A DNA stretch of 64,000 bases from Litorilinea aerophila. GTDB taxonomy: Bacteria; Chloroflexota; Anaerolineae; Caldilineales; Caldilineaceae. Location: NCBI RefSeq assembly GCF_006569185.2, contig NZ_VIGC02000010.1, positions 124,001 to 188,000 on the forward strand, read 5' to 3'. The notes beneath the pieces were generated by a model, which saw only the letters and a list, made by a program, of their open reading frames with translations, was not told where the DNA came from and did not search any database. Position 1 is the stretch's first letter, and the number at the start of each line of letters is the position of its first letter. The position numbers and the translations under genes were made by a program. Shown here one piece after another: positions 36,695 through 46,353 of the stretch.

Positions 36695-38683
36695 ATGTTG
36701 ACGATCGTTCGCAATTATGTTGGATCTCGGGCCGGCCTGCCATCCTGGCTGCAACGTTTCCTGCGGGGCTCGCCAGGTCGGCGGAAGCTGGTCAGCCTGC
36801 TGGCTGCCGTGACCCTGGTGGCCACGTCGGTGCTGGCAGGTACGGTGGCCATGACCTGGGGATCGGCCCAGGTGGATGTGTTGGCCAACGGCAGCTTTGA
36901 GCAGGGCTTCACCAGCATCCCGGGCTGTGGCGTGGTGGGGGCGCACTGGGGCTGCTTCACCAATGGCGGCCTGGCCTCCTATGGCTTCTACGACGATCAG
37001 TGGGAGCGGGTGGTCTTCGACGGCAAGCACAGCCAGCTGATCGAGATCAACACCAAGGATTTCCCGGCCGCCGATCCGGACCGGTATGCCGGCATCTATC
37101 AGACGGTGCGGGTGGTTCCCAACGGCACCTACAAGTTGAGCCTCAAAGGCATCATCCGTACTACGGAGATGGAGGGCGACCCCTGGCGCTATCGGGTCCA
37201 GGTGGGCTGGACCAAAGGGCCCAAGGCCGACTGGACCCAGGTCATGAACTGGGAGGATGTGGGCTGGAACACCTACTACCCCCGCACCGAACCGGGCGCG
37301 TTCAGCGATTTTCAGACCATCCTCCGGCCCGAGGCGGAGGTCATCACCCTCTACGTTCGGGTCTGGAAAAAGTGGGGCGTGGCCTTTCAGGAGTTGGACG
37401 TGAACCTGGACGCCATCTCCCTGGTGGGGCCGGCGCCGGGCATGCCAAAGCCTCAGAAGCCCTCCATGGGGACTGGAGGACCGGTCAAGCCCATGGGGCA
37501 GGCTGGCCCCATGGATATGCCCATGAGGCCGGAGCCGGGCGTCTGCGCCGGGCCGGAGTTGATCTACAACGGCAACTTTGAGCGAGGCTTCAACCGGGTG
37601 GCCCTGGGGGATGTGGGCCGGGGCTGGGGTGCCTTCACCAACGGCGGCGCCGCCAACTACGGCTTTTATGACGAGCAGTGGGAGCGGGTGATTGCCGACG
37701 GGCAGCACGGCCAGCTGATCGAGATCAACACCAAGGGGCTCTACCCGACCGATCCGGATCGCTACGCCGGCATTTACCAGCACATCGGCGGCCTGAAGAA
37801 GGGGATGGTCTACGAACTCTCCCTGCGGGGGCTCCTGCGGGGTGAAGGGAACGAGGAGGATCCCTATCGCTTTGCCGCCCAATGGGGCATCAACCCGGGC
37901 AAGAACATCAACTGGCAGGATGTGAAACAGTGGGAAGAGATGGACCTGGGGCCCATTTATGCCCGCACCGAACCCGGCGCCCTGGGCAGCTACACGGCCC
38001 GCTTCGTGGCCCCGGCCGACCACATTGTCCTCTTCATCCGCGGCTGGAAGAAGTGGGCCATCAGCCAGGTGGAGATGGACTTCAACCTGGATGCCATCAG
38101 CCTGCGGGCGTGCGGCGGCCAGGGCGGCCCCATGGCCGATCCCAAGCCCGGCAAGGATCCCTGGCCCGGGCAGGGGAACCAGTGCGTCTATGTGGTCAAG
38201 CCGGGCGATACCCTGGCGGCCATCGCCGCGGCCCTGGATGTGCCGGTTCAGGCCCTGATCAAGGCCAACGCCATCGCCAACCCCAACCTCATCTTCGTGG
38301 GCCAGAAGCTCCAGATCCCCGGGTGCACCATGGGGGCTGATGCCATGGGCCCAGCCATGGATGGCCCGGGCATGAAGCCGGACGGGGCCATGATGGGCAT
38401 GGACGGGCCGCCGATGAAGTCGGATGGGCCGATGATGGGCATGGATGGGCCGTCCGGTCCCGACCATCCGGACCGGCGCTACGGCGGCCCCAGCATGGCC
38501 GACGGCCCGGCCGGCATGCAGGATCCCATGGAGCGTCGGGGGGCCGTCTACACGGTCAAAGCCGGTGATTCCCTGACTGCCATTGCCGCCCGGCTGGACG
38601 TGGACGTCTATGCCCTGGCCCGGGCCAATGGCATCCAGGACATCAACCTGATCTACGTGGGCCAGCAGCTTATGGTGCCGTAG
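36695..38683 (+). CDS. Secreted protein with duplicated beta-sandwich-like domain and two LysM domains
   Basis: 662 residues; AAGGAGGGT precedes the ATG. An N-terminal signal/anchor (about residues 30-50) directs export. Two homologous domains follow (about 60-245 and 288-472), each opening with NGSFEQGF or NGNFERGF and sharing GFYDxQWERV, QLIEINTK, DPDRYAGIYQ and NLDAISL. These resemble carbohydrate-binding-type jelly rolls, but I do not name a family. Then come LysM 1 (about 497-541, YVVKPGDTLAAIAAAL), a Met/Gly/Pro/Asp linker with MGMDGP repeats, and LysM 2 (about 618-662). It probably binds peptidoglycan or another glycan at the surface. Confidence 0.85.
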   Translation: MLTIVRNYVGSRAGLPSWLQRFLRGSPGRRKLVSLLAAVTLVATSVLAGTVAMTWGSAQVDVLANGSFEQGFTSIPGCGVVGAHWGCFTNGGLASYGFYDDQWERVVFDGKHSQLIEINTKDFPAADPDRYAGIYQTVRVVPNGTYKLSLKGIIRTTEMEGDPWRYRVQVGWTKGPKADWTQVMNWEDVGWNTYYPRTEPGAFSDFQTILRPEAEVITLYVRVWKKWGVAFQELDVNLDAISLVGPAPGMPKPQKPSMGTGGPVKPMGQAGPMDMPMRPEPGVCAGPELIYNGNFERGFNRVALGDVGRGWGAFTNGGAANYGFYDEQWERVIADGQHGQLIEINTKGLYPTDPDRYAGIYQHIGGLKKGMVYELSLRGLLRGEGNEEDPYRFAAQWGINPGKNINWQDVKQWEEMDLGPIYARTEPGALGSYTARFVAPADHIVLFIRGWKKWAISQVEMDFNLDAISLRACGGQGGPMADPKPGKDPWPGQGNQCVYVVKPGDTLAAIAAALDVPVQALIKANAIANPNLIFVGQKLQIPGCTMGADAMGPAMDGPGMKPDGAMMGMDGPPMKSDGPMMGMDGPSGPDHPDRRYGGPSMADGPAGMQDPMERRGAVYTVKAGDSLTAIAARLDVDVYALARANGIQDINLIYVGQQLMVP

Positions 38684-38720
38684 GGAACTGCCCCCGAGCG
38701 GGCCGGGTCAATCACAGATC

Positions 38721-38758
38721 AAAAGAGAGGGCAGGCTGATTCCCTGCCCTCTCTTTTT
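38721..38758 (+). terminator. Intrinsic terminator of the LysM protein gene
   Basis: AAAAGAGAGGGCAGG (38721-38735) pairs perfectly with CCTGCCCTCTCTTTT (38743-38757), followed by T. A textbook bidirectional terminator. Confidence 0.92.
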
Positions 38759-38783
38759 GTCGTGTTCAGGGTAGTGGGTGATA

Positions 38784-38846
38784 CGTGGTGCGTCAAGCGA
38801 CGTGCCGGCCGATGGATTGGGAAGGCCCCTTGGGATACGCACCACG
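38784..38846. repeat. GTGGTGCGT inverted repeat
   Basis: CGTGGTGCGT (38784-38793) and ACGCACCACG (38837-38846) are perfect complements. The same motif occurs in the expanded arm of repeat copy A (2510-2528), suggesting a dispersed family with few copies here. Confidence 0.5.
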
Positions 38847-38901
38847 CAAGAAGCCATCGGTCGAGCTACGTCGGGCTCTATGGCGCAATCCGTGGAGCAT
38901 C

Positions 38902-39690
38902 CTACTCCAGGGGGCTGAGCCAGCGGGTCGTCCCGTCCCCGTCTGCCGCCCATCCTTCGACGGTGCCGTCATCCGAACGGATCTGGTACCAGGTGTATCC
39001 ATTGGCGGACTGGGGGCCGGCCAACACGGTGAATTCCTGCCCCTGGTTGACTCGGGTGAGCAGCGCGCCGTCGGTCCCGGGCAGGGCCCGCACGCTCAGC
39101 TGGGCGGTGGTCACCACCACCCGGTCGCCCACCCGGGGAGGTCGGTTGACAGGCTGTGGCTCTCCAATGCGGGGGGTGAGCCACTCGGTCTCGCCGTCTC
39201 CCTGGGCCACCCAGCCCACGTTGCCCTGGCCGTCATCCACCCGCCACCAGATGAAGCCATCGGCCGAGACCGGGCCCTCCAGTACCTGAACCAGCTGGCC
39301 GGTGCCCAGTTGCCCCAGGAGGCCACCGCTGGTGCTGGGGGCATCTCGGAAGTTGAGGCCAGCCGGTGCACTGACCCGGGCCGGCTGGCCTGCCGCCAGC
39401 GCGGTGCCCGGCACCGGTGTGGGCGTGAAGGTGGGGGTGGGGCCAGGCGGGGGCGTGGCCGGCGCCGGTGGCAACGGCGTCGGCAGCTCGGTCACCGGCG
39501 GCTCGGCCGGGGACGTGGGCGTGCTTGCCACTTCGGGCGGCAGGGTTGGCGTGGGCGTGGGGCGCGGGGCAAAGCTGCCACAGGCCAGGGTTGGCCCCAG
39601 CCACATCAACGAGAGCACCGCCAGCAGCCGCAGCCGCCAGAAGGTAGCCAATATCTGGGAAGCCCTTGGGTTCTGCGCAGTTGGTTTCAT
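38902..39690 (-). CDS. Lipoprotein with SH3-type domains
   Basis: 262 residues. The signal peptide ends in a lipobox (GPTLAC), then comes a short Thr/Pro stalk (about 45-100). Two or three bacterial SH3-like repeats follow, with the typical start LNFRDAPSTSGGLLGQLGTG and later VRALPGTDGALLTRVNQGQE, and paired GWVAQGDGE/GWAADGDGT turns. Such domains bind cell-wall peptides or other proteins. It lies downstream of serA on the same strand but has its own -10 very close to the start codon. Confidence 0.85.
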   Translation of the reverse strand: MKPTAQNPRASQILATFWRLRLLAVLSLMWLGPTLACGSFAPRPTPTPTLPPEVASTPTSPAEPPVTELPTPLPPAPATPPPGPTPTFTPTPVPGTALAAGQPARVSAPAGLNFRDAPSTSGGLLGQLGTGQLVQVLEGPVSADGFIWWRVDDGQGNVGWVAQGDGETEWLTPRIGEPQPVNRPPRVGDRVVVTTAQLSVRALPGTDGALLTRVNQGQEFTVLAGPQSANGYTWYQIRSDDGTVEGWAADGDGTTRWLSPLE

Positions 39691-39698
39691 GCTGCCAG

Positions 39699-39704
39699 AT
39701 TATA
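39699..39704 (-). promoter_or_regulatory. Near-start -10 element (possibly leaderless mRNA)
   Basis: Minus strand TATAAT (39704-39699) only eight bases before the ATG at 39690, so a start at the usual distance gives an mRNA with almost no leader. No good -35 is visible. Confidence 0.4.
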
Positions 39705-39755
39705 GTGCGATTTCACGGAAATGGCCATTCTCGTATCTGACTGCTGGCCGACGAT

Positions 39756-41360
39756 TTACAGGGTGACGGCCTTCAGCCAGCGAATGTGGGGCAGGGCGGC
39801 GATCTCCGCCTGCAGCGCAGGCGGCGTCACCTCGTCGGTGCCCAGCACCATGATGGCTTCGGTGCGCGGGGCCCAGCGGCCCACGTGCATGAAGCTGATG
39901 TTGATGTCCGACTGGCCCAGGATGGTGCCCACCCGGCCGATGATCCCGGGGCGATCCTGGTGGGCCGAGATGAGCAGGTTGCCGGTGGCCGGGAAGTCCA
40001 CCCACAGGTCGTTGATCCCCACAATGTACGGCTCCCCCTGGAGGACCGACCCCCGCAGGGTCCAGGTGTCGTTGCCGGCCGTGACCCGCAGGGTGAGCAT
40101 GTTTTCGTAGCGGGCTTCGTGCTGGTGCTTCTTGCGCTCCACCAGGTTGATGCCCCGCCGTTCCGCCAGGAGGGTGGCGTTGACCAGGTTGATCCGAATG
40201 TTCAGCACATCGCTGAGGAGCCCCTTCAGGGCCGCCGCGTTGACGTAGGCCAGGTCAAAGTCTGCCAGGTGGCCGTGGGCGGTGATCTCCACGCTGCCGA
40301 TGCCGTGGCCGCCCACCTGCTGGATGAAGCGTCCCATGCGCTCGGCCAGGTCGATGTAGGGGACCAGGAATTCCAGATCCTTGGGTGGGATGATGGGCGC
40401 GTTGACTGCGTAGCGGGCCGGCCGGTCGTTGAGGACGTCGATCACCTGCAGGGCCACGTCCTCGGCCACCTGTTCCTGGGCCTCGATGGTGCTGCCGCCC
40501 AGGTGGGGCGTGAGGATGATCTTGTCCGAGCGTCGGAGGGGGCTGTCCGGCGGTAGGGGCTCCTGTTCAAAGACATCCAGGGCCGCGCCGGCGATTTCCC
40601 CGGCCTCGATGGCCTCCACCAGATCCTGCTCGTTGATTACCCCACCCCGGGCCACATTCAGGATGCGGGCCGTGGGCTTCATCAGCCGCAGCTTGGCCCG
40701 GTCGATCAGGTTATGGGTCTGGGGGGTCAGGGGCACGTGGACGGTAACGAAGTCGGCCTCGGCCAGGAGGGTATCCAGATCCACCAGTCGCACACTTCGC
40801 TGGGCCGCGTATTCGCTGCTGACGTAGGGGTCATAGGCGATGCAGGTCATGCCCAGCCCCTGGGCCCGGCGTACCACTTCCTGGGCCACCCGGCCCAGGC
40901 CCACGGTCCCCAGGACCTTGTCCCGCACTTCCACGCCCATGAACTGGCTGCGTTTCCAGAGGCCCGCCCGCACGTGGGCGTCGGCCTGGGGGATGTGGCG
41001 GGCCAGGGCCATGAGCATGGCGATGGTATGTTCCGCGGCGGCCACCACGTTGCCGGTGGGCGCGTTCACCACCACGATGCCGGCCTGGGTGGCCGCTTCC
41101 ACGTCGATGTTGTCCACGCCCACGCCGGCTCGGGCGATCACCCGCAGGCGCTTGCCCGCCTGGATCACCTGGGCCGTCACCGTGGTGCTGCTGCGCACCA
41201 GCAGGGCGTCATATTCGGGAATGGCAGCCAGCAATTCGTCCGGGGATAGCCCGGTGCGGATGTCCACCTGAATGCCCGGCGCCTCCCGCAGGGGAGTCAA
41301 GCCAGATTCCGAGAGGGAATCGGCCACCAGTACTTTGAAGATCGGGGTCTCAGCATCCAT
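39756..41360 (-). CDS. serA: D-3-phosphoglycerate dehydrogenase (long form)
   Basis: 534 residues, first step of serine synthesis (3-phosphoglycerate to phosphohydroxypyruvate, NAD-dependent). NAD motif GTVGLGRVAQEVV; catalytic Arg in NVARGGVINEQDL, Glu/His in the LTPHLGGSTIEAQ region. The long form has an intervening ASB domain (about 320-450) and a C-terminal ACT domain (HQDRPGIIGRVGTILGQSDI), the usual serine-binding regulatory unit. Length matches the family (about 525-530). It lies 32 bases downstream of argS in the direction of transcription, so the two may be co-transcribed. Confidence 0.95.
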   Translation of the reverse strand: MDAETPIFKVLVADSLSESGLTPLREAPGIQVDIRTGLSPDELLAAIPEYDALLVRSSTTVTAQVIQAGKRLRVIARAGVGVDNIDVEAATQAGIVVVNAPTGNVVAAAEHTIAMLMALARHIPQADAHVRAGLWKRSQFMGVEVRDKVLGTVGLGRVAQEVVRRAQGLGMTCIAYDPYVSSEYAAQRSVRLVDLDTLLAEADFVTVHVPLTPQTHNLIDRAKLRLMKPTARILNVARGGVINEQDLVEAIEAGEIAGAALDVFEQEPLPPDSPLRRSDKIILTPHLGGSTIEAQEQVAEDVALQVIDVLNDRPARYAVNAPIIPPKDLEFLVPYIDLAERMGRFIQQVGGHGIGSVEITAHGHLADFDLAYVNAAALKGLLSDVLNIRINLVNATLLAERRGINLVERKKHQHEARYENMLTLRVTAGNDTWTLRGSVLQGEPYIVGINDLWVDFPATGNLLISAHQDRPGIIGRVGTILGQSDINISFMHVGRWAPRTEAIMVLGTDEVTPPALQAEIAALPHIRWLKAVTL

Positions 41361-41392
41361 AGACGTTTCCGTTCTAACCTATTGGGGTTCTC

Positions 41393-43096
41393 TCACATGC
41401 TTTCCGGCGCCCGCACGCCCATCAGGCGCAACACCTTGGCCAGGACAATGCGGGTGGCCCGGCTTAACAGCAGCCGCGCCCGGCTCAGGGCCGGGTTCTC
41501 CGGATCTACCACCTTGCAGTCCCGGTAGAAGGCGTTGAAGATGCGGGCCAGATCGATGGCGTAGTAGGGCAGGTTGTGGGGGGAGAGCTTGTCCACCGCC
41601 AGGTCGATCTGTTCCTCCAACTCCAGCAACTTCCGGATCAAGGCCAGCTCGGAGGGGTGGGTCAACAGCGACAGCACGGCCCGGTCCTCGTCGGTGACCG
41701 GCCCGGAGACGTCAAAGCCTTCCTCCTGGGCTCGGGCCAGGATGGAGCAGATGCGGGCGTGGCTGTATTGGACATAATAGACCGGGTTCTCGTTGCTCTG
41801 GGCCACCGCCAGGTCCAGGTCGAACTCGATGGTGGCTTCCGGGCTGCGGGTGAGGAGGTTGAAGCGCAGCGCGTCGGCGCCCACCTCGTCCACCACGTCG
41901 TTGATGGTGAGGAGGTTGCCGGCCCGCTTGCTGAGCTTGACCTCCTGGCCGTCCCGGACCAGCTTCACCAGGTCGTACATGAGGATGACCAGCCGGTTGG
42001 GATCCAGGCCGAAGGCCTCCATCATGGCGGCCATGCGGGGCACGTGGCCCTGGTGGTCCACAGCCCACACATTCACCACCCGGTCGAACTTGCGGCGCAG
42101 GAATTTGTCGTAGTGGTAGGCGATGTCGCTGGCGAAGTAGGTGGGGGCGCCGTTGGAGCGGATGACCACCTCGTCCTTCTGGTTGTTCGCATAGCGACTG
42201 GCCCGAAACCAGACGGCCCCGTCCCGCCGGACCAGGTCGCCCTTTTCCTCCAGGTAGCGGAGGGCTTCCTCCACCAGGCCTTCGTCGTGGAGGCTCTGCT
42301 CGCTGAACCAGTTGTCGAACTCCACGCCAATGCGCCGGAGCTCTGCCTTCAGCTCTTCGATGATGAGCTCGCGGCCCAGCTGTTTGATTTCTGCGATGGC
42401 CTGCTCCCGGTCCAGGTGGAGCAGCCGGTCGCCCACCCGCTCCTGGATCTTGCGGGCGTAGTCGATCATGTATTCGCCGGGGTAGCCTCCTTCGGGGAGG
42501 GGAACATCCTGGCCGAACAGTTGCGCGTAGCGAGCGTAGAGGCTCTCGGCGAAAAGCTGAAACTGGGTGCCGGCGTCGTTGACATAAAACTCGCGCTGGA
42601 CCTCATAGCCGGCTGCCTCCAACACGTTGGCCAGGGTGTCGCCCAGCACTGCGTTGCGGGCGCCGCCATAGTGGATGGGGCCGGTGGGGTTGGCGCTGAC
42701 ATACTCCACCTGCCAGCGCTGGCCCTGGCCCCGCTGGATGTTGCCGTAGGCGTCGCCGGCCTCCACAATGGTGGCCACCTGTTGCTGGAGCCAGCCCTCG
42801 GCCAGGCGGATGTTGATGAAGCCCGGCCCGGCCAGGGAGACCTCGCCGATGATCTCGCTGGACGGGAGGTGCTCCACAATGGCCTGGGCGATCTGGCGGG
42901 GATTGACCTTGTCGCCGGTGGCCTGGCGGATGGCAGACGCGGCCACCAGGGCCACGTTGCTGCTGTAGTCGCCGTGCTCGGGTTGTTTGGGGCGCATCAC
43001 CTCCACGGGCGGCAGGTCGAAGGTGGGCAGACTGCCATCGGCCTGGGCCGCCTGAATCGCCTGTTGGATGAGTTCTTTCAGTTGATCCCGTAACAT
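41393..43096 (-). CDS. argS: Arginyl-tRNA synthetase
   Basis: 567 residues from the ATG at 43096 (protein starts MLRDQLKELIQQ); the frame stays open upstream to 43366 only because it runs through repeat copy C. A class I synthetase: N-terminal Add-1-type domain, HIGH-equivalent in SANPTGPIHYGGARN, KMSK-equivalent VKLSKRAGN, and C-terminal DALR anticodon domain with YYAIDLARIFNAFYRDC. Only a weak ribosome site precedes the ATG. Between it and polA lie repeat copy C and about 140 further bases. Confidence 0.95.
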   Translation of the reverse strand: MLRDQLKELIQQAIQAAQADGSLPTFDLPPVEVMRPKQPEHGDYSSNVALVAASAIRQATGDKVNPRQIAQAIVEHLPSSEIIGEVSLAGPGFINIRLAEGWLQQQVATIVEAGDAYGNIQRGQGQRWQVEYVSANPTGPIHYGGARNAVLGDTLANVLEAAGYEVQREFYVNDAGTQFQLFAESLYARYAQLFGQDVPLPEGGYPGEYMIDYARKIQERVGDRLLHLDREQAIAEIKQLGRELIIEELKAELRRIGVEFDNWFSEQSLHDEGLVEEALRYLEEKGDLVRRDGAVWFRASRYANNQKDEVVIRSNGAPTYFASDIAYHYDKFLRRKFDRVVNVWAVDHQGHVPRMAAMMEAFGLDPNRLVILMYDLVKLVRDGQEVKLSKRAGNLLTINDVVDEVGADALRFNLLTRSPEATIEFDLDLAVAQSNENPVYYVQYSHARICSILARAQEEGFDVSGPVTDEDRAVLSLLTHPSELALIRKLLELEEQIDLAVDKLSPHNLPYYAIDLARIFNAFYRDCKVVDPENPALSRARLLLSRATRIVLAKVLRLMGVRAPESM

Positions 43097-43233
43097 GGGT
43101 TCTGGCTTTCGTCTCTGTTTTCCGCTTTCACCGGTTTTTTTTAGGGCGCTCTCCTGGGCTTTCCACCCATGGAACCCGTGAGGCCGCTGGCCAGCGACCT
43201 TCAACCTGGGACGCCCCTCTTTGGTCCAAACCC

Positions 43234-43322
43234 TAGTACAGTCTGGCGTAAATACCGCGGCAGTAATTCGGCGGCACGACCTCTGGTGGCAACCATCGGC
43301 GAATTTCTGCCGGGATTTACTA
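43234..43322 (-). repeat. Dispersed palindromic repeat, copy C
   Basis: Full-length copy between polA and argS. On the minus strand it begins with the polA TAG stop (43322-43320), then TAAATCCCGGCAGAAATTCG, the CCACCAGAGG loop block and CGAATTACTGCCGCGG (one change from copy B). It ends TATTTACGCCAGACTGTAC. Same orientation relative to the upstream gene as copies A and B. Confidence 0.88.
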
Positions 43323-46130
43323 GGCCACCGGCTCCAGGTTGTACCAGTCGGGGCCCACCTCCACATCCACCTTCAGGGGCACGGAGAGGGGGTAGGCCGT
43401 CTCCATCACCTCCCGCACCAGGTCGGCCACCGGTTTTCGTTCCGCCTCGGGCAGCTCCAACACCAACTCATCGTGGACCTGAAGCAACATACGGGCCTGG
43501 TAGCGCTCCTCCTGGAGGCGTCGGTGGAGGCGGATCATGGCGATCTTCATGATGTCGGCAGCGGTGCCCTGGATGGGCGCGTTGATGGCGGCCCGTTCCA
43601 CGGCCTGGCGCTGGTTGTGGGGCAGGCGTCGGTTCTGCAGCTCGGGGAAAAAGCGCTTGCGGCCCAGCAGCGTCTCCACATAGCCCTGGCTGTTGGCCTT
43701 CTCGATGGTTTCGGCGATGTACTGGCTCACCCGGGGATAGGTGGCGAAGTACTGGTCCAAAAATTCCTGGGCCTGTTGCGGGCTCATCTCCGTGCGGCTG
43801 CTCAGGCCAAAGGCGCTCACCCCGTAGATGGTGGCGAAGTTGATGGTCTTGGCCAGGCCCCGCTGCTCCCGGGTGACCTGGTCGATGGGCACGCCGAAGA
43901 GCCGGGAGGCGGTGGCGGCGTGGATGTCCTGGTCCGCCTGGAAGGCTTCGATGAGGGCCGGCTCCTGGGTGATGTGGGCCAGGATGCGCAGCTCCACCTG
44001 GCTGTAGTCGGCCGAGAGGAGCAGCCAGCCCGGCGGCGCGATGAAGGCCCGCCGGATCTCCCGGCCGATCTCGGTGCGGATGGGAATGTTCTGGAGATTG
44101 GGGTTGCTGGAGCTCATGCGCCCGGTGACCGCGCCCGTCTGGTTAAAGCTGGTGTGGACCCGTCCCGTCTCGGGGTTTACCAGCGCGGGGAGCGCGTCCA
44201 CGTAGGTGCTGCGCAGCTTTTCCAGCTGCCGATGTTCGAAAATGATCTCCAGGACCCGTCGCTGTTGGTCGGTGAGCCCCTCCGCGAGGGCTAGCTGCTC
44301 CAGGGTGCCCACCGCGGTGCTGATGAAGCCGCTGCTGGTGCGGCGCAGCCCTTTGGTGGGGAAGCCCAGCTCCTCAAACAACACCTGGCTGAGCTGCTGG
44401 GTGCTGCGCAGGTTGAACTCGTGGCCCACGATCTGGAAGAGCTCCGCCTCCAGCTCGGCCAGGCGCTTGCTCAAGTCTTGGGACATCTGGGCCAGGAACT
44501 CCACATCCAGCAGGACGCCGGCCATCTCCATGTCGGCCAGCACCGGCAGCAGGGGAAGCTCAATTTCGGTGTAGAGGGACCACATGCCTGCTTCCCGCAG
44601 GCGGGGTTCCAGCCGGTCGAAGATCTGGATGGTGGCGTCCACATCTGCGCCACAGTAGGCCGCGGCCTGGTGGATGGGCACCTGGTCCATGGTGAGCTCT
44701 TGCCCAGAGGATCCCCGTCGGCGGCCGCGGCCGCTGCCGATGAGCTCGCTCAGCTCGGTCATCTGCCAGCCCAGCTCATGGGCGGCCTGGTTTTTGAGCC
44801 CCAGGCTGCGGCTGGCCGGGTCCAGCAGCCAGGCCATGGTCATGGTGTCGTGGATGTCGCCGGCCACGTCCAGGCCATGGCGGCGGCAGACAATGAGGTC
44901 GTACTTGCCGTTGTGGGCGATTTTAGGCAGTTCTCCGTTGCCCAGGTACGGTTCCAGCCGTTCTTTGACCATCTCCCAGGCGAGCTGCGGCCCTTCCTGG
45001 TGGCCCACCGGGATGTAGGCGGCCTGACCGGGAGCCCAGGCCAGGCCCAGGCCCACCAGCCGCGCCTGCATGGCATCGGTGCTGGTGGTCTCCACGTCGA
45101 AGCTCAGGCGGCCGGCCTGGGCCAGGGCCTCCAGGAGTTGCGCCAGGCTTTGGTCGTCCTGGACGCAGAGGTAGGGGGAAGGGCCGACGTCCTCACCGGC
45201 CGGTGTCTCTGGGGTGAAGAGGGCCAGTTGCCCCTGGCCGTTGGTGCCGTTTTGCGGCGTCTCCTCCAGGTTGGGCAGCTCCCGGAGGAGGCTGCGAAAT
45301 TCCAGCTCGTTAAAGAGCTCGATGACCGCCTGGCGGTCGTAATCCTGCAGGCGGCACGTTTCCAGATCGAAGGAGAGGTCCAGATCGGTGTGGATGGTGA
45401 CCAGGCGCTTGTTGCGTTCCACCTGTTCCCGGTACTCCAGGAGGTTCTGCCGGGTTTTGGGGCCGCTGACTTCGTCGATGTGGGCGTAGAGGTTGTCGAT
45501 GTCGCCGTACTGGCTGAGCAGCTTGATGGCCGTCTTTTCACCGATGCCAGGCACGCCGGGGATGTTGTCCGAGCTGTCGCCGGTGAGGGCCTTGACATCC
45601 ACCAGCTGGTGGGGTTCCAGCCCGTATCGCTCCCGGAATTCCTCCAGGCCCACGATGACCGTCTCCGGGTTGGGGCCGCCCCGGGTGTAGAGGATGCGGA
45701 TCCGCTCGTCGATGAGCTGGAACATGTCCCGGTCGCCGGTGAGGATGAGGACATCCAGCCCCTGGGCGGCCGCCTGGCGGGCCAGGGTGCCCAGGATGTC
45801 ATCGGCTTCGAAGTTGGGGTAGGTGATGACGGGGATGTTGAAGGCGCGCAGGAGTTCTTCGATGCGGCCCATCTGGACGCGCATCTCGTCGGGCATCTGA
45901 TCCCGGGTGGCCTTGTAGTCCTGAAATTCCGCGTGTCGCCAGGTCTCGCCGCTGTCGAACGCGGCGGCCACATAGTCCGGCCGGTATTCCTTCAGGATGC
46001 TGATCAGCTTGCGGGCGAAGCCGTAGACCGCGGTGGTCGGTTCCCCCTGCCGCGTGGAGAGGGGCGTCTTCAGCCCGAAGAAGGCCCGATAGGCCTGGGA
46101 ATGGCCGTCGATCAGTAGTAAGGTTGCCAT
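43320..46130 (-). CDS. polA: DNA polymerase I
   Basis: 936 residues from the ATG at 46130 (MATLLLIDG; AAAGGA just upstream). An ATG seven codons earlier is possible. Domains: 5'-3' nuclease (1 to about 300, with DSGETWRHAEF and GDSSDNIPGVPGIG), 3'-5' exonuclease (about 330-520) with intact acidic residues in FDVETT, HNGKYD and YCGADVD, suggesting proofreading. The family A polymerase has motif A SADYSQVELR, motif B RGLAKTINFATIYG and motif C VHDELVLE. Used in repair and Okazaki-fragment processing. The stop codon starts repeat copy C. Confidence 0.96.
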   Translation of the reverse strand: MATLLLIDGHSQAYRAFFGLKTPLSTRQGEPTTAVYGFARKLISILKEYRPDYVAAAFDSGETWRHAEFQDYKATRDQMPDEMRVQMGRIEELLRAFNIPVITYPNFEADDILGTLARQAAAQGLDVLILTGDRDMFQLIDERIRILYTRGGPNPETVIVGLEEFRERYGLEPHQLVDVKALTGDSSDNIPGVPGIGEKTAIKLLSQYGDIDNLYAHIDEVSGPKTRQNLLEYREQVERNKRLVTIHTDLDLSFDLETCRLQDYDRQAVIELFNELEFRSLLRELPNLEETPQNGTNGQGQLALFTPETPAGEDVGPSPYLCVQDDQSLAQLLEALAQAGRLSFDVETTSTDAMQARLVGLGLAWAPGQAAYIPVGHQEGPQLAWEMVKERLEPYLGNGELPKIAHNGKYDLIVCRRHGLDVAGDIHDTMTMAWLLDPASRSLGLKNQAAHELGWQMTELSELIGSGRGRRRGSSGQELTMDQVPIHQAAAYCGADVDATIQIFDRLEPRLREAGMWSLYTEIELPLLPVLADMEMAGVLLDVEFLAQMSQDLSKRLAELEAELFQIVGHEFNLRSTQQLSQVLFEELGFPTKGLRRTSSGFISTAVGTLEQLALAEGLTDQQRRVLEIIFEHRQLEKLRSTYVDALPALVNPETGRVHTSFNQTGAVTGRMSSSNPNLQNIPIRTEIGREIRRAFIAPPGWLLLSADYSQVELRILAHITQEPALIEAFQADQDIHAATASRLFGVPIDQVTREQRGLAKTINFATIYGVSAFGLSSRTEMSPQQAQEFLDQYFATYPRVSQYIAETIEKANSQGYVETLLGRKRFFPELQNRRLPHNQRQAVERAAINAPIQGTAADIMKIAMIRLHRRLQEERYQARMLLQVHDELVLELPEAERKPVADLVREVMETAYPLSVPLKVDVEVGPDWYNLEPVA

Positions 46131-46253
46131 GGTCCTTTCCCGTCCGCTCATCTTGTCCCGCCCGTTTCCCTGCCAATGGCAAGAGGGCGGCCCTGTCCGG
46201 TCCCCTGCCCAACCGGGCTGGCGCCCGTGGGCGGTCGATGAGCCCTTCCCCTT

Positions 46254-46300
46254 TCGTCAGACCGCTCGTCAGACCGCGTTTGTCTGGCGTTTGTCTGGCC
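46254..46300 (-). repeat. Short tandem duplications between polA and the small upstream gene
   Basis: TCGTCAGACCGC occurs twice in a row (from 46254) and GCGTTTGTCTGG twice directly after, in an otherwise unremarkable 220-base gap. No gene or terminator is evident there. Confidence 0.5.
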
Positions 46301-46353
46301 GCGTCTGTCCGGTTCTGCCTGTCCGATCGTGGCGGGAATGCCCGGGCGCTTGC

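Noticed and set aside
43097-43366. 90-residue N-terminal extension of argS
   Set aside because: It would translate repeat copy C; family alignment starts at MLRDQLKELIQQ.
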